This document shows, in pieces, positions 19,505 to 28,852 of a stretch of 64,000 nucleotides of DNA. The first letter of the stretch is position 1. The number at the start of each line of letters is the position of its first letter. The position numbers were made by a program, and so were the translations under genes. The notes under the pieces are model-generated. The model searched no databases, was not told where the DNA came from, and saw only the letters and a program-made list of their open reading frames with translations. The stretch is from Pectobacterium carotovorum (lineage in GTDB: Bacteria; Pseudomonadota; Gammaproteobacteria; Enterobacterales; Enterobacteriaceae). The stretch is taken from positions 1 to 64,000 of the forward strand of contig NZ_FQWI01000012.1 in NCBI RefSeq assembly GCF_900129615.1, in the 5' to 3' direction.

Positions 19505-19631
19505 TATACCCGTCATACTTCAAGTTGCATGTGCGTTGGCTGCGCTCAGTCACCCGAATCACTTACCTATGTAAGCTCATCGGGACTCCTTCCCTTGCCG
19601 CCTGCCTGAAACTCGAATTATTTAGGGTATA
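19505..19631. repeat. ERIC element (127 bp, full length)
   Basis: The element runs from TATACCCGTCATACTTCAAG to TTTAGGGTATA, exactly 127 bases. Read on the minus strand it contains the classic ERIC core (GAGCTTACATAGGTAAGTGA, then CGCAGCCAACGCACATGCAA). It lies between proW and proX inside an operon, so it is transcribed and folds as a long hairpin in the proVWX mRNA. Its left end begins 15 bases before the proX start codon. Confidence 0.93.
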
Positions 19632-19723
19632 TTGTTGCGTCGCTAATAAAATGAATATTGCTGATAAAACGAATAGTGAATGTCGCCGCTTGTCTGACGT
19701 GTGCCAGACAAGCGGGACGAGCG

Positions 19724-20992
19724 TTATTGCTTGATGAAAGGACGGGTCAGCAGGCCAATCGGGCCGCTGGCGTACCAGCTTTTGTTGCCTTTGCTGCGGC
19801 GATCGCGTCCCAGAGACTGGGTAAGGCGGTCAAGAATAATGGCCAGAATGACGATCCCGACACCACCGACGGCAGCCAGACCCATATCCAGACGACCAAT
19901 ACCGCGCAGTACCATCTGGCCCAGACCGCCTACGGCGATCATCGAGGCGATAACCACCATCGACAGCGCCAGCATCAGCGTCTGGTTAACGCCTGCCATG
20001 ATGGTTGGCATGGCCAGCGGGAGCTGAACTTTAAACAGCATCTGGCGCGGGCTGGCACCGAATGACTCGGCGGCTTCAATCAGGTCGGCTGGCACCTGAC
20101 GAATACCCAGAATCGTTAAGCGAATAATCGGCGGCAGGGCAAAGATAATGGTCACCACGACGCCCGGTACATTACCGATACCGAACAGCATGACGATAGG
20201 CACCAAATAAACGAACGCGGGCGTCGTCTGCATGGCATCCAACAGCGGCCGGATGAACTTCGCAGCCCGTTCGCTACGTGCCAGCCAGATCCCGACGGGG
20301 AGCCCGATGAGCACGCAGAAGAACAGCGCAGTCAGTACCAGCGCTAACGTGATCATAGCCTGCGACCAGGCACCAATCGCGCCAATGGCGATCAGAGACA
20401 ACAGGGTAGCCACGCCCATGCCGAGGCTGGACATCTGCCAGGCAATCAGCGAAAACACCAGAATGGCAATCGGCGCTGGCATACCCAGCAGGAATTGTTG
20501 AAAACCGCCCAGAATAAAATCAACCGGGACGCGAACGCCCTGAAAGACCGGTCTGAAGTGCAGCACAACCCAATCGATCCCGTGGGTGACCCAGCTGTCC
20601 AGCGGGATCAGCGTGTCTTTAAACGGATCGAGCAGGTTGAAATGCTCGGGCGTCGCCGGGGCGGAGCTGTTTAACCAGTCACTGCCGGATTGCGTAGCCT
20701 GATGCGCGGCATCGACAGAACCATCGGGTGCCGGTGAGGTGCTCCACGCATCGCCGCCGTTGGCGGGGGCATCCTGAGCAGGCGCGCCAGTGGACCAAGG
20801 ATCGCTCTGTGTTGCACTGTCAGGCGTAGCACCATCATTTGCTGGTGCAGAATCGGCTGGAGCGTTTTGCGAGCTGGCCGCCCACGGATCGTTTTGCTGT
20901 GCGCCATTAGCCTGCTCAGGGGTTGTACCTTGATCGGCCGTCTGGTTTTGTGCCGTGGTTGCATCCCACGGATTCGATGTTGATTTACTCAT
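19724..20992 (-). CDS. proW: glycine betaine ABC transporter permease ProW, extended N-terminus
   Basis: ProW is the inner-membrane permease of ProVWX. From about residue 115 to the end it matches E. coli ProW ([20 protein letters not shown] onward), including the ABC permease EAA loop ([20 protein letters not shown]). The first 115 residues are longer than in E. coli, where the protein is 354 aa against 422 here. They consist of degenerate repeats: [32 protein letters not shown] and SDWLNSSA, separated by Ala/Gln/Pro/Gly-rich linkers. The start overlaps the proV stop by eight bases. The extra length looks like repeat expansion of a segment E. coli also has in short form. Confidence 0.94.
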   Translation of the reverse strand: MSKSTSNPWDATTAQNQTADQGTTPEQANGAQQNDPWAASSQNAPADSAPANDGATPDSATQSDPWSTGAPAQDAPANGGDAWSTSPAPDGSVDAAHQATQSGSDWLNSSAPATPEHFNLLDPFKDTLIPLDSWVTHGIDWVVLHFRPVFQGVRVPVDFILGGFQQFLLGMPAPIAILVFSLIAWQMSSLGMGVATLLSLIAIGAIGAWSQAMITLALVLTALFFCVLIGLPVGIWLARSERAAKFIRPLLDAMQTTPAFVYLVPIVMLFGIGNVPGVVVTIIFALPPIIRLTILGIRQVPADLIEAAESFGASPRQMLFKVQLPLAMPTIMAGVNQTLMLALSMVVIASMIAVGGLGQMVLRGIGRLDMGLAAVGGVGIVILAIILDRLTQSLGRDRRSKGNKSWYASGPIGLLTRPFIKQ

Positions 20993-22187
20993 TGGTCACT
21001 CCTTCCTTATCCAGTGCCTGTAGCAGCATTCCTTTGGAAATGATGCCTATGTACTCATGGTTCTCGCCGACGACAGGGACGGCACAGGGAGCCTGTGCGA
21101 CCTGAGAAATCAGCTCGTTGAGTGACATATCTGCGGGCACGGGAACAGGTTCGGGCAGTAACGCCTGTTCCAGCGGCTGCTGTTCTTTCAGCGCCAGCTT
21201 CAGTGAATCAATAGACACGATGCCAATGAAACGTTTCCCACCTTCCAGCACGTAGCCGTAATCACGGTCTTCATCCTGAAGGATCTTCAGAGCGGAACGC
21301 GGCCCCACGCCGGGGGTTTTACGAATCAAGGTGACCGGGCGACGACGGGCGATATCTTTGGCGCTAAACACGTGGCTGATATCGACGCCGCGGAAAAAGG
21401 TGCGCACATAGTCATTGGCGGGGTTATTCAGGATTTCATCGGGTGTACCAACCTGAATCACTTCACCGCCGTGCATGATGGCAATCCGGTCACCGATGCG
21501 CATCGCTTCATCCAGATCGTGCGAGATGAAGACGATAGTGCGTTGATGACGAGACTGGAGTTTGATCAACTCATCCTGCATTTCAGTACGGATCAGCGGA
21601 TCGAGCGCGGAGAACGCTTCATCCATCAGCAGGATATCGGGGTCGTTTGCTAACGCACGCGCCAGACCGACACGCTGTCGCATCCCACCGGACAGCTCAT
21701 CTGGGTAAGACGCCGCGTAGGCTTCAAGCCCTACCTGTTGCAAGGCATCCAACGCTTTTTGCTCACGTTCCGCTTTCGGTACGCCAGCCAGTTCCATACC
21801 AAATGCGGTATTGTTGAGGATGTTCAGATGCGGCATGAGCGCAAAGGATTGGAAAACCATACTGATCTTCTTGCGGCGCACGTCGCGCAGCGCGGTATCG
21901 GATATCCTGGAGATATCCTCACCGTCGATCAGCACCTGACCCCGAGTGGGTTCGATCAGACGATTGAGAAGGCGTACCATGGTTGATTTGCCGGAACCGG
22001 ATAATCCCATGATGACAAATATCTCGCCTTCTTCAATGGCCAGACTGGCATCTTTTACCCCGACAGTAAGCCCTGTTTTTTCAAATACCTGATCTTTGCT
22101 CAGGCCTTTATCAATCAGTTTGAATGCTCTGTCTGGGTGCTCGCCAAATATCTTATAAAGATTCTTTACTTCAAGTTTAATTGCCAT
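20985..22187 (-). CDS. proV: glycine betaine ABC transporter ATP-binding protein ProV
   Basis: ProV is the ATPase of the osmoprotectant importer. It has Walker [10 protein letters not shown] (about 60-68), signature LSGGMRQR, Walker [14 protein letters not shown] and the H-loop [12 protein letters not shown]. Two CBS domains follow at about 280-395; in this family they sense ionic strength. The length of 400 aa equals E. coli. It is the first gene of the operon, and the 650-base AT-rich region upstream should hold the osmoregulated promoters. Confidence 0.96.
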   Translation of the reverse strand: MAIKLEVKNLYKIFGEHPDRAFKLIDKGLSKDQVFEKTGLTVGVKDASLAIEEGEIFVIMGLSGSGKSTMVRLLNRLIEPTRGQVLIDGEDISRISDTALRDVRRKKISMVFQSFALMPHLNILNNTAFGMELAGVPKAEREQKALDALQQVGLEAYAASYPDELSGGMRQRVGLARALANDPDILLMDEAFSALDPLIRTEMQDELIKLQSRHQRTIVFISHDLDEAMRIGDRIAIMHGGEVIQVGTPDEILNNPANDYVRTFFRGVDISHVFSAKDIARRRPVTLIRKTPGVGPRSALKILQDEDRDYGYVLEGGKRFIGIVSIDSLKLALKEQQPLEQALLPEPVPVPADMSLNELISQVAQAPCAVPVVGENHEYIGIISKGMLLQALDKEGVTNE

Positions 22188-22844
22188 GAAATTATTGTTT
22201 TCCTGTGTCGTTTATAATTCTATAACGTAACCCTGATAATGATTAAACATAATCTACCCTACCATACTCAGATTCTGAGACAACCCTTTATTGCCTCAGC
22301 GATGTCTCTCATTAGGTCAATATAAGCGAGAGTGACAACACGATTATCGCTACGTTATCTTCATGATTTATGTGATCTTTATGATTTTTTATTTGAAAGG
22401 TAATTCTTTTTATAACAGTGCGTTACCTGTTAGTTCTTACGTATTGGATTAGTGGCTGATATAACCTTTTCTGATTGTGAATACATCACTATTTATAGTG
22501 AATTCCACTAATCGAATAATAGGGTAAATAAATCACGATTTTTGTCTTATAGACACCCGAATAGGCCGACGTAAGTACATTTTTTACTTATGCTATCTGT
22601 CGGTATTTTATACAGTATAGCAAAGATATAGTGGGTTAAATGATTGCATTAATTCCCACCAATAAATGAGAGTGTTCCGAATAATATATTTGTCATATTT
22701 AGAGGATAACGCTATCGGCAAGTGGGGATTTTTGAGTGTTTTTAAAAATTGCGAAGCAAAACCAGAAAGAGAAATAAGGACATTGTCACAAGAAAGGTAT
22801 TTTGGTTATCTGCTCATCTGATTTCTGCTAAGGAAAAGCTAAAA
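22188..22844. other. AT-rich intergenic region: proU control region and nested inverted repeats
   Basis: This long AT-rich stretch separates proV from the gene pair to the right. proU promoters in E. coli are silenced by H-NS at AT-rich DNA, which fits the base composition, but I cannot assign exact promoters. Two dyads stand out. GATTAGTGG (22447-22455) is matched by CCACTAATC (22505-22513). Inside that span lies TCACTAT-TT-ATAGTGA... read as TCACTATTTATAGTGA (22486-22501). No tRNA or recognisable ncRNA is visible. Confidence 0.5.
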
Positions 22845-23429
22845 GTGGTCACTTGGGAATACCATGATTTCGAAGACTATACAGGGAATGGTGAGTTGCT
22901 TATGCGTCAGTTTATCGTTGGTGGCATGGTATATGCCATTGGTTTCCAAAAACTCCAGTCAGCGGAGGAATTGCTTAATAAAGGGATTGATGAGAAACAT
23001 AACATACCTGGTTTTCAAATGCCCCAGTCGGGTCTTTGGACGGTTGCTTTTGATAAAGTTGAGAATCAAGAGCGTTTGGAAGCTTATCGGCATGTTGAGC
23101 TCAATTCTGGGCAAATTCTAAAGGTGATTACGTCGGTTGCTAGAGCGATTTTTGACCACTACAATGTTTCCCGATCGGGGGCTTACTATTGGTGCGCAGC
23201 CCCCGACCTTTCAGGGAAAAGGAAAATCGATCTCGCGGATTTATATGATGGTTTACTGGGGTTAGCAGGGAAAAGCAGATTTAACATTCGTATCCCAGGT
23301 ATGCAGTCATTTAATCGACTTGGTTCAGATAGGAGAAGCTATGTCATCCTCACACGATATTACGACGTTAAGTCTTCAGGAACAGGCATTTTTCGCCTTG
23401 GGGAAAAAGCTGCAAATGGCGGCGCGTGA
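22845..23429 (+). CDS. hypothetical protein, first gene of an unrecognised pair
   Basis: I do not recognise this protein. The open frame can start at a TTG at 22749 (226 aa). A GTG at 22845 behind AAGGAAAAGCTAAAA is better placed and gives 194 aa. No signal peptide or membrane span is obvious. Visible patches are WEYHDFEDYTGNGELLMRQF, NIPGFQMPQSGLWTVAFDKV, SRSGAYYWCAAPDLSGKRKI and LGSDRRSYVILTRYY. Codon use is more AT-rich than in the neighbours, suggesting transfer. The second gene starts inside its 3' end (23341) in another frame, so the two are probably translated together. Confidence 0.6.
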   Translation: MVTWEYHDFEDYTGNGELLMRQFIVGGMVYAIGFQKLQSAEELLNKGIDEKHNIPGFQMPQSGLWTVAFDKVENQERLEAYRHVELNSGQILKVITSVARAIFDHYNVSRSGAYYWCAAPDLSGKRKIDLADLYDGLLGLAGKSRFNIRIPGMQSFNRLGSDRRSYVILTRYYDVKSSGTGIFRLGEKAANGGA

Positions 23430-23523
23430 TGTGATAAAGCGTAAGCTGGCTTCTGGTGAATATGTGCTTATTGATGGCAAATATTATCTAGCCTCAGATG
23501 CGCCTAATTTGGCGGATAAGTAG
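23341..23523 (+). CDS. small hypothetical protein, second gene of the pair
   Basis: This 60-aa protein begins MSSSHDITTLSLQEQAFFAL at an ATG preceded by AGGAGAAGCT, a strong ribosome site. It overlaps the upstream gene by 89 bases in a different frame. It looks soluble and mixed-charge: a helical middle (ALGKKLQMAARDVIKRKLAS) is followed by a short strand-like end (GEYVLIDGKYYLASDAPN). The size, overlap and tight spacing would fit an antitoxin, immunity or chaperone partner of the larger protein, but no family supports this. A terminator follows 14 bases after the stop. Confidence 0.65.
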   Translation: MSSSHDITTLSLQEQAFFALGKKLQMAARDVIKRKLASGEYVLIDGKYYLASDAPNLADK

Positions 23524-23536
23524 ATTAGTGGGAACT

Positions 23537-23567
23537 GAAACAAGCGCATAGTGATGGCGCTTGTTTC
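23537..23567. terminator. bidirectional terminator between the hypothetical pair and hpxZ
   Basis: GAAACAAGCGC and GCGCTTGTTTC form an 11-bp perfect stem with a 9-base loop between converging genes. Confidence 0.85.
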
Positions 23568-23578
23568 CTCCATTGTTA

Positions 23579-23962
23579 CTAACTCATCAGGCTGACGTGG
23601 GCGGCGACAATGCGCCAGCCTTCGGGCATTTTTATCCAGGTTTGCATTTGGCGACCGATCTTCGTACTGCCTGCGCGGGTGAATTCCGTGCTGGCGACGG
23701 CCATATCATGACCATAAGCGGTGATGACCGTATTACGCAGCGTTCTGTCCAAACCGGCAGAAGGGCGAGCTAGGCGAAAGGCGCGGATTTCCTCTATCCC
23801 GTACAGATTTTCTCCCGCACCGTAGCGCACCGTTTTTTCATCGTGCCAGAACAGTTCATCCAGCACCGCAATGTCATTACCCGTTAAGGCCTTCTCATAG
23901 CGATAGAACGCGTCAGTCACGTCAGCCAGTACATCCGGCTGATTGATATCGTCAGGCAACAT
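23579..23962 (-). CDS. hpxZ: oxalurate catabolism protein HpxZ (NTF2-like, AtzH/DUF3225)
   Basis: This 127-aa NTF2/SnoaL-fold protein has the AtzH-type pattern (ALTGNDIAVLDELFWHDEKT, RYGAGENLYGIEEIRAFR, WRIVAAHVSLM). In Klebsiella the hpxWXYZ genes serve oxalurate use; this is the last gene of the same order here. AtzH-like proteins accompany AtzE-type amidases, and their exact step is not settled in my knowledge. Its start overlaps the hpxY stop by 11 bases. Confidence 0.85.
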   Translation of the reverse strand: MLPDDINQPDVLADVTDAFYRYEKALTGNDIAVLDELFWHDEKTVRYGAGENLYGIEEIRAFRLARPSAGLDRTLRNTVITAYGHDMAVASTEFTRAGSTKIGRQMQTWIKMPEGWRIVAAHVSLMS

Positions 23963-25370
23963 ATTTTCTTTCCTCTACGGTATAAGTTAGTCCCTGCTGC
24001 TCCAGCGCCCACGCCGTCCGCAGGCAAAGATCCTCGCGCCACGGTGCGGCAATAATCTGCACGCCTATCGGCAGGCCGCTCGCGGTCGCCATCGGTACCG
24101 TCACGACGGGCAGACCGACAAAAGATATCGGCTGCGTTAGCATGCCCATACTGGCGCGTACGGGCAGGTCGGTATCATTGATGCGCATGGTTTCCTGCCC
24201 GATAAGCGTGGCAGAGCAGGGCGTCGCGGGGGCGATCAGCAGGTCGGTGTGCTCAAACAGCGCCAGCGTCTGTTGACGGAAATAATTACGGAAGCGCTGG
24301 GCCTGTACATACCAGGCGGCGGGGATCATGGCGCCAGCCAGCAGGCGCTCGCGTGACAGGGGCTCGAAGCGCTCAGGCTGCGAGCGTAAGGCTGGCAAAT
24401 ACTGGTTGCCCCCTTCGCTGGCCGACAGAATAAAGGCGGCGCTACGTGCTAGTGCGGCATCGGTTAACGTCAGGCTGTCCTGCGCGCACAGTGCCTGTGC
24501 GATCTGACGAACGGCGGTGTTGGCTTCCTCGCTGGCCCACGTGGAGAAATAGCCCTCAAGCACCGCGTAGCGTAATCCGTCACTGCCCGCTTCCAACTGT
24601 GCGGCGGTATGCTGCGTTTCTCGCTTGGCCTGAAAACGATCGTGTTCATCGCGACCTTGTAAGGCATCGAACACTAAGGCCAGATCGTCTGCACTACGCG
24701 CCAGCGGGCCGATATGGTCGAGGCTGGCGACAAACGGGTGGCTGCCGTGGCGTGATAAACGGCCAAACGTCGGCTTTAGCCCGAAAATGCCGCATAGCGA
24801 CGACGGCACGCGGATCGAGCCATTGGTGTCGCTGCCGAGTGTGAAGTTAACCAAGCCTGCTGCGACGGCGGCGGCTGACCCGCCAGACGACCCACCCGCG
24901 ATGCGCTGTGTATCGAGCGGGTTGCGCGTGGGGCCGTAATGGCTGTTTTCGGTGGTAAAGCCGTAAGCATAGGCATCCATATTCAACATGCCGGACAGCA
25001 GTGCGCCCTGACTGGCAAGCTGGCGAATGGCAAAGGCATCCTGTGCCGCGGGTGGTCGCTGGCTGAAAAGCTCGGCACCTGCCAACGTGGTTTCTCCGCT
25101 GACGTCAAACAGGTTCTTGACGGCGTAAGGCACGCCGGCCAGCGCGGGTAAGGTTTCCCCGCGTTGACGGCTTGAGTCGATGCGCCCAGCCTCTGCCAAC
25201 ATGCGTGTACTGGTAACGTGGGTATAGGCATTAATCGTAGGGTTGGTCTGCTCAATGGCGCCCAGCGCCTGCTGTGCAAGCTCCTTGGCGGAAAACGTGC
25301 CAGCCTGCAAACCTTGCTGAATCTGTCGGATGGATAACGATGAGGGGGCGCTTCTGGCGTGTGAACTCAT
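23952..25370 (-). CDS. hpxY: AtzE-family amidase HpxY (amidase signature enzyme)
   Basis: This 472-aa amidase-signature hydrolase has the Ser-cisSer-Lys triad visible: Lys85 in GVPYAVKNLFDVSG, Ser161 in AGGSSGGSAAAVAAG and Ser185 in SDTNGSIRVPSSLCG. AtzE enzymes form a complex with a small AtzG-type protein, and the preceding gene hpxX encodes one. The context places it in oxalurate breakdown. It overlaps hpxX by four bases (ATGA) and hpxZ by 11. Confidence 0.88.
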   Translation of the reverse strand: MSSHARSAPSSLSIRQIQQGLQAGTFSAKELAQQALGAIEQTNPTINAYTHVTSTRMLAEAGRIDSSRQRGETLPALAGVPYAVKNLFDVSGETTLAGAELFSQRPPAAQDAFAIRQLASQGALLSGMLNMDAYAYGFTTENSHYGPTRNPLDTQRIAGGSSGGSAAAVAAGLVNFTLGSDTNGSIRVPSSLCGIFGLKPTFGRLSRHGSHPFVASLDHIGPLARSADDLALVFDALQGRDEHDRFQAKRETQHTAAQLEAGSDGLRYAVLEGYFSTWASEEANTAVRQIAQALCAQDSLTLTDAALARSAAFILSASEGGNQYLPALRSQPERFEPLSRERLLAGAMIPAAWYVQAQRFRNYFRQQTLALFEHTDLLIAPATPCSATLIGQETMRINDTDLPVRASMGMLTQPISFVGLPVVTVPMATASGLPIGVQIIAAPWREDLCLRTAWALEQQGLTYTVEERKYVA

Positions 25371-25564
25371 AGCGTATAAACCCCGGCAATTTCCTGATGC
25401 TCATCAAGAGGAAAATCCATCAGCGGCTGCGCCATGGCGTTGATGCGGCTGAACTGTACTAATAGCTCCTGACGCCGCTCCTGACTCAGTTGCAGCGCCA
25501 GCAGTGTTTCCATGTGTTGAAGATAAGCGGCCAGCGTGTCGCTATCGATTGAGTGGGTCGTCAT
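25367..25564 (-). CDS. hpxX: HpxX, AtzG-like small subunit (DUF4089)
   Basis: This 65-aa protein begins MTTHSIDSDTLAAYLQHMET and has the DUF4089/AtzG helical pattern (LALQLSQERRQELLVQFSRI, then PLDEHQEIAGVY). By analogy with AtzG, which binds and stabilises the amidase AtzE, it should pair with HpxY. The ATG at 25564 follows GGGAGAATATGC. A longer frame to 25675 overlaps hpxW and has no ribosome site, so I rejected it. The gap to hpxW is 25 bases. Confidence 0.85.
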   Translation of the reverse strand: MTTHSIDSDTLAAYLQHMETLLALQLSQERRQELLVQFSRINAMAQPLMDFPLDEHQEIAGVYTL

Positions 25565-25589
25565 GCATATTCTCCCGGTTGATTCATGA

Positions 25590-27194
25590 TTAGAAGCCAG
25601 CCGCGCTGCCGTTGCTGCGCGGATCGAAGGCACCTTCCAGCATGCCGTTGGTGTGGCGTACGATGGCACCCGCATGGCCGACCGTTTCGCTAAAGCTGCT
25701 CAACAGCTCGACGTCGTGACCGAGCTGGCGCAGGGCATCCACGGTCGCGGGTTTAAAGCGATCTTCGATTTTCAGCGTATCGGAAGCTTGTCCCCAGGTA
25801 CGGCCCAGCAGCCAGCGCGGGGCGGTAATCGCCTGTTGCAGCGGTAGCCCTTGCTGGATATGACGGATAAAGATGGCCGCCTGCGTCTGTGGTTGTCCGT
25901 CTCCGCCCATCGAGCCGTAGACCATGGTTCGCCCATCAGATAAACGTGCAGCGGCAGGATTTAAGGTATGAAACGGCTGTTTACCGGGCTCTAACGCCAG
26001 TAAGTGTGCCGGATCGAGGCTGAACGAGGCACCGCGGTTCTGCCAGAGCACGCCGGTTCCCGGCAAGACCACGCCGCTGCCAAACTCGTGGTAAATACTT
26101 TGAATGAAAGACACGCACAGACCGCTGCTGTCGCAGACGCCCATCCAGACGGTGTCGCCGGGGCCTTTCCCTTCTCCCCACGGTGCGGCTTTTCGAGTAT
26201 CGACCTGACGAGCCAGCACGCCGAGCGCATCGTTTTCCAGCAACGCCTGCACGTCCTGCGTCATTTGCTTAGGATCGGTAATGAAGCGGTCACGCAGGCC
26301 AAACGCCAGTTTGGTCGATTCGACAATGCGATGGATCGTCTGGCTATCGTTCAGATCTTCCATGTCTAAATGATCGGTCAGGCCGAGAATCGCGAGCGAC
26401 ACCAGTCCCTGCGTCGGCGGCGCGAGGTTATAGATATCGCCTTTACTGTGCTTCAGCACCAGCGGCGTGGTTCGTTTGGCGCGGTAATTTGCCAGATCGT
26501 CTGCCGTCAGCGGCATCCCGAGCTGCGCCATCTGTGCCGACAGCCGGGCGGCGACGGAGCCGCGATAAAAGCTGTCCAGCCCTTCAAGGCTCAGCGTTGT
26601 CAGGGTATCGGCTAAATCCGGCTGCGTGAAACGGCTGCCTGCGCGCGGGATATTCCCCTGCGGCATAAACAGCTGGCTAAAGGCCGGAAAATCGCTCAGC
26701 TCATGGTAGCGCTGGGTGAGCGCATCCTCCTGAGACTGTGTGACGGGAATGCCGTCAGCCGCATAGCGAATCGCGTCAGATAACAGGCGAGCCAGCGGCA
26801 TCGGCGTGCCGTCTATTTCTTGTGAATAGGCCAGTTCTTGCGAATAGGTTAGCGCTTCCTGCCAGCCGCCGACGGTGCCCGCGACCGTCAGCGCCGCTTT
26901 GGGGCCTCGGTGTGGAATGCGACTTTCACCTTGATACCACTCACGGCAGGCCAGCGACCCCGCTGCCCCGCTGGCATCAATAGCAACCGGTTCGCCGTGT
27001 GGGGGCACAATCAGCCAGAAACCGTCGCCGCCGATCCCGTTCATATGCGGATACACCACGGCAATGGTTGCCGCCGCCGCGACCATGGCTTCAATGGCGT
27101 TTCCACCTTCACGCAGAACGGCCAACGCGCTGGCACTGGCTAAATGATGAGGTGCTACCGCCATACCCAGCGGGGCGGTGTTGCTTTGCATCAT
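25590..27194 (-). CDS. hpxW: oxamate amidohydrolase proenzyme HpxW (Ntn, GGT family)
   Basis: This 534-aa gamma-glutamyltranspeptidase-type proenzyme should cleave itself before a Thr nucleophile, which I place at Thr348 in GPGDTVWMGVCDSSG. Other family landmarks are MNGIGGDGFWLIV near 51-63 and GSMGGDGQPQTQAAIF in the small subunit. In the Klebsiella pathway HpxW hydrolyses oxamate to oxalate and ammonia. No signal peptide is seen, unlike periplasmic GGT. The N-terminal half has a small in-frame repeat (TYSQELAYSQEI). It is the first gene of hpxWXYZ and is divergent from the RpiR regulator. Confidence 0.86.
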   Translation of the reverse strand: MMQSNTAPLGMAVAPHHLASASALAVLREGGNAIEAMVAAAATIAVVYPHMNGIGGDGFWLIVPPHGEPVAIDASGAAGSLACREWYQGESRIPHRGPKAALTVAGTVGGWQEALTYSQELAYSQEIDGTPMPLARLLSDAIRYAADGIPVTQSQEDALTQRYHELSDFPAFSQLFMPQGNIPRAGSRFTQPDLADTLTTLSLEGLDSFYRGSVAARLSAQMAQLGMPLTADDLANYRAKRTTPLVLKHSKGDIYNLAPPTQGLVSLAILGLTDHLDMEDLNDSQTIHRIVESTKLAFGLRDRFITDPKQMTQDVQALLENDALGVLARQVDTRKAAPWGEGKGPGDTVWMGVCDSSGLCVSFIQSIYHEFGSGVVLPGTGVLWQNRGASFSLDPAHLLALEPGKQPFHTLNPAAARLSDGRTMVYGSMGGDGQPQTQAAIFIRHIQQGLPLQQAITAPRWLLGRTWGQASDTLKIEDRFKPATVDALRQLGHDVELLSSFSETVGHAGAIVRHTNGMLEGAFDPRSNGSAAGF

Positions 27195-27391
27195 TTCAGG
27201 ATTCCTTTTTTAAATATTATGTAGGGTAAGAGTTATTAACCTTAGCTATAAGCAAATGGCGTTCCAGTTTTTCGGTGCGGTGGAAAGTCTGTATTCGGTG
27301 CCGGAAGGGGTATCTATATCATCCTGACAATCCTGTGCTATGTTCTGCGACATGAAACAAACGTTACAGCAAGCGCAACGAGTGAGAGACG

Positions 27392-28231
27392 ATGATGCAA
27401 ATAGATGAACGATTACGGGATCGCTACAGCGAGCTTTCACCGCAGGAACAGCGCGTCGCAGATTTCATCTTCGATCACTTTGACGATTTAATTAGCTACA
27501 ACAGCGCCGAGCTGGCGCGGCTGAGCGGCGTTTCCAAAGCGACCGTCAGCCGGTTGTTCAAACGGCTGGGCTACCCCAGCTACCGTGACATGCGCGATGA
27601 GCTCAGAACGCTGCGCCAAAGCGGGATGCCGCTGGCGGATAACCGGGATGCCGTGCAGGGGAACACACTGCTGGCGCGGCATTACAAGCAGGAAATGGCG
27701 AACCTGACGCAGTGGATAAATCAGATTGACCCTGTGCAGTTTGGCGCAGTGATTCAGGCGCTGATGCAGGCGCAGCGCCTATGTCTGATTGGGCTGCGCA
27801 ATAGCTATCCGGTGGCGCTGCACCTGCGCCAACAGTTGCTCCAGATCCGCCAACAGGTCACGCTGCTGACGCAGCCAGGGCAGACTTTATCCGAAGAGCT
27901 GGTGGATCTCACCGCACAAGATGTCGTGATTGTGGTGGCGTTTCGCCGCCGTCCGCGCCTGATTCAGCCGCTGCTGGCACAATTGCAAAAGCGCGGCGTA
28001 CCCGTGCTGCTGCTATGCGAACCACAGGCCAGTACACTAATGTCGCTGGCAACCTGGTCGCTATGCGTCCCTCTGGACAGCGTCTCGGCGTTTGACAGTT
28101 ATTCGTCTGCGATGAGTTTGGTGAATGTGATCAGCAATGCGCTGCTACATGAAATGCTGCGTGACGGACGCCAACGCATCCACCAGATCGTGGATCTTTA
28201 TGGTGAACTGGATGAGCTTGAGCAACGCTAA
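27392..28231 (+). CDS. RpiR-family transcriptional regulator
   Basis: This 279-aa protein has an N-terminal HTH_6 domain (YSELSPQEQRVADFIFDHFD, ELARLSGVSKATVSRLFKRL; about 10-75) and a C-terminal SIS sugar-isomerase-like domain (about 115-255), the RpiR architecture. It is divergent from hpxWXYZ and faces the ABC/hpxJK genes, so it is the best candidate regulator for both. The effector is presumably a purine-breakdown intermediate; that is inference. Two ATGs in a row (27392, 27395) follow GAGAGACG. Confidence 0.85.
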   Translation: MMQIDERLRDRYSELSPQEQRVADFIFDHFDDLISYNSAELARLSGVSKATVSRLFKRLGYPSYRDMRDELRTLRQSGMPLADNRDAVQGNTLLARHYKQEMANLTQWINQIDPVQFGAVIQALMQAQRLCLIGLRNSYPVALHLRQQLLQIRQQVTLLTQPGQTLSEELVDLTAQDVVIVVAFRRRPRLIQPLLAQLQKRGVPVLLLCEPQASTLMSLATWSLCVPLDSVSAFDSYSSAMSLVNVISNALLHEMLRDGRQRIHQIVDLYGELDELEQR

Positions 28232-28852
28232 TGGTGCGTTGGGATGGTGCTTTTGCACTAATGTGGTGCGATGCGGTTGATGTTTGGTGCTATTCTGATG
28301 CCCTTATGTGTCATGCCGTCATGTGGATCTGTCATATAGTCATGCAGATCGTTTCGGGCGTGATAGCACCGGATTATTTTTGTGACGCAGCGCCACGCCC
28401 GACATAGGGCAGCTCAAACGCCGCTTGCCCTATGAACCCAGGCTTTTTGCGAGGAATCACGCCGCTTCGCGGTACCTTCGGCGTTCATGCCCGCAACCCG
28501 GACCGTCAGCGACGCGTTCCCGACGCGGCGCTGACTTTCGCGGCGTCCATGCCGCTCATCCGGCGGTCATGCTCACCTCAGCGTAATTCTTGACGTGAAT
28601 AAAACATAAAAACCAAAAGGTTAACTTCTGAGTACCACGCCCGAAACCTTTCACAGATATTACATACCCATACCATAATCATCTCCATCGCTATCCCATG
28701 TTTTAGCCGAACTTTCTGACCCCCCGTACTCAATAGCACAGAAGGCGTTAATCTAATCTGGCACAGTCCTTGCTTAATTCCTGCAACGATGGTTTCAATT
28801 TTTGTTTTTAAAGAATCTTTCGTTTCAATTATACTAACCGGGGGCAGAGACG
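28232..28852. other. intergenic region with a structured GC-rich block
   Basis: No convincing gene is seen. A GC-rich segment at about 28380-28590 is full of short dyads, including ATAGGGCAGC/GCTTGCCCTAT (28404-28433) and ACGCCG/CGGCGT (28459-28484), followed by several GCCGC/GCGGC words. The remaining 260 bases are AT-rich and should carry the promoter of the ABC transporter operon. The block could be a dispersed repeat or a structured leader. Confidence 0.45.

Noticed and set aside
22864-23121. An 85-aa frame in another register inside the first unknown gene
   Set aside because: It has no ribosome site and would be wholly internal; the longer frame plus the overlapping small gene explain the region better.
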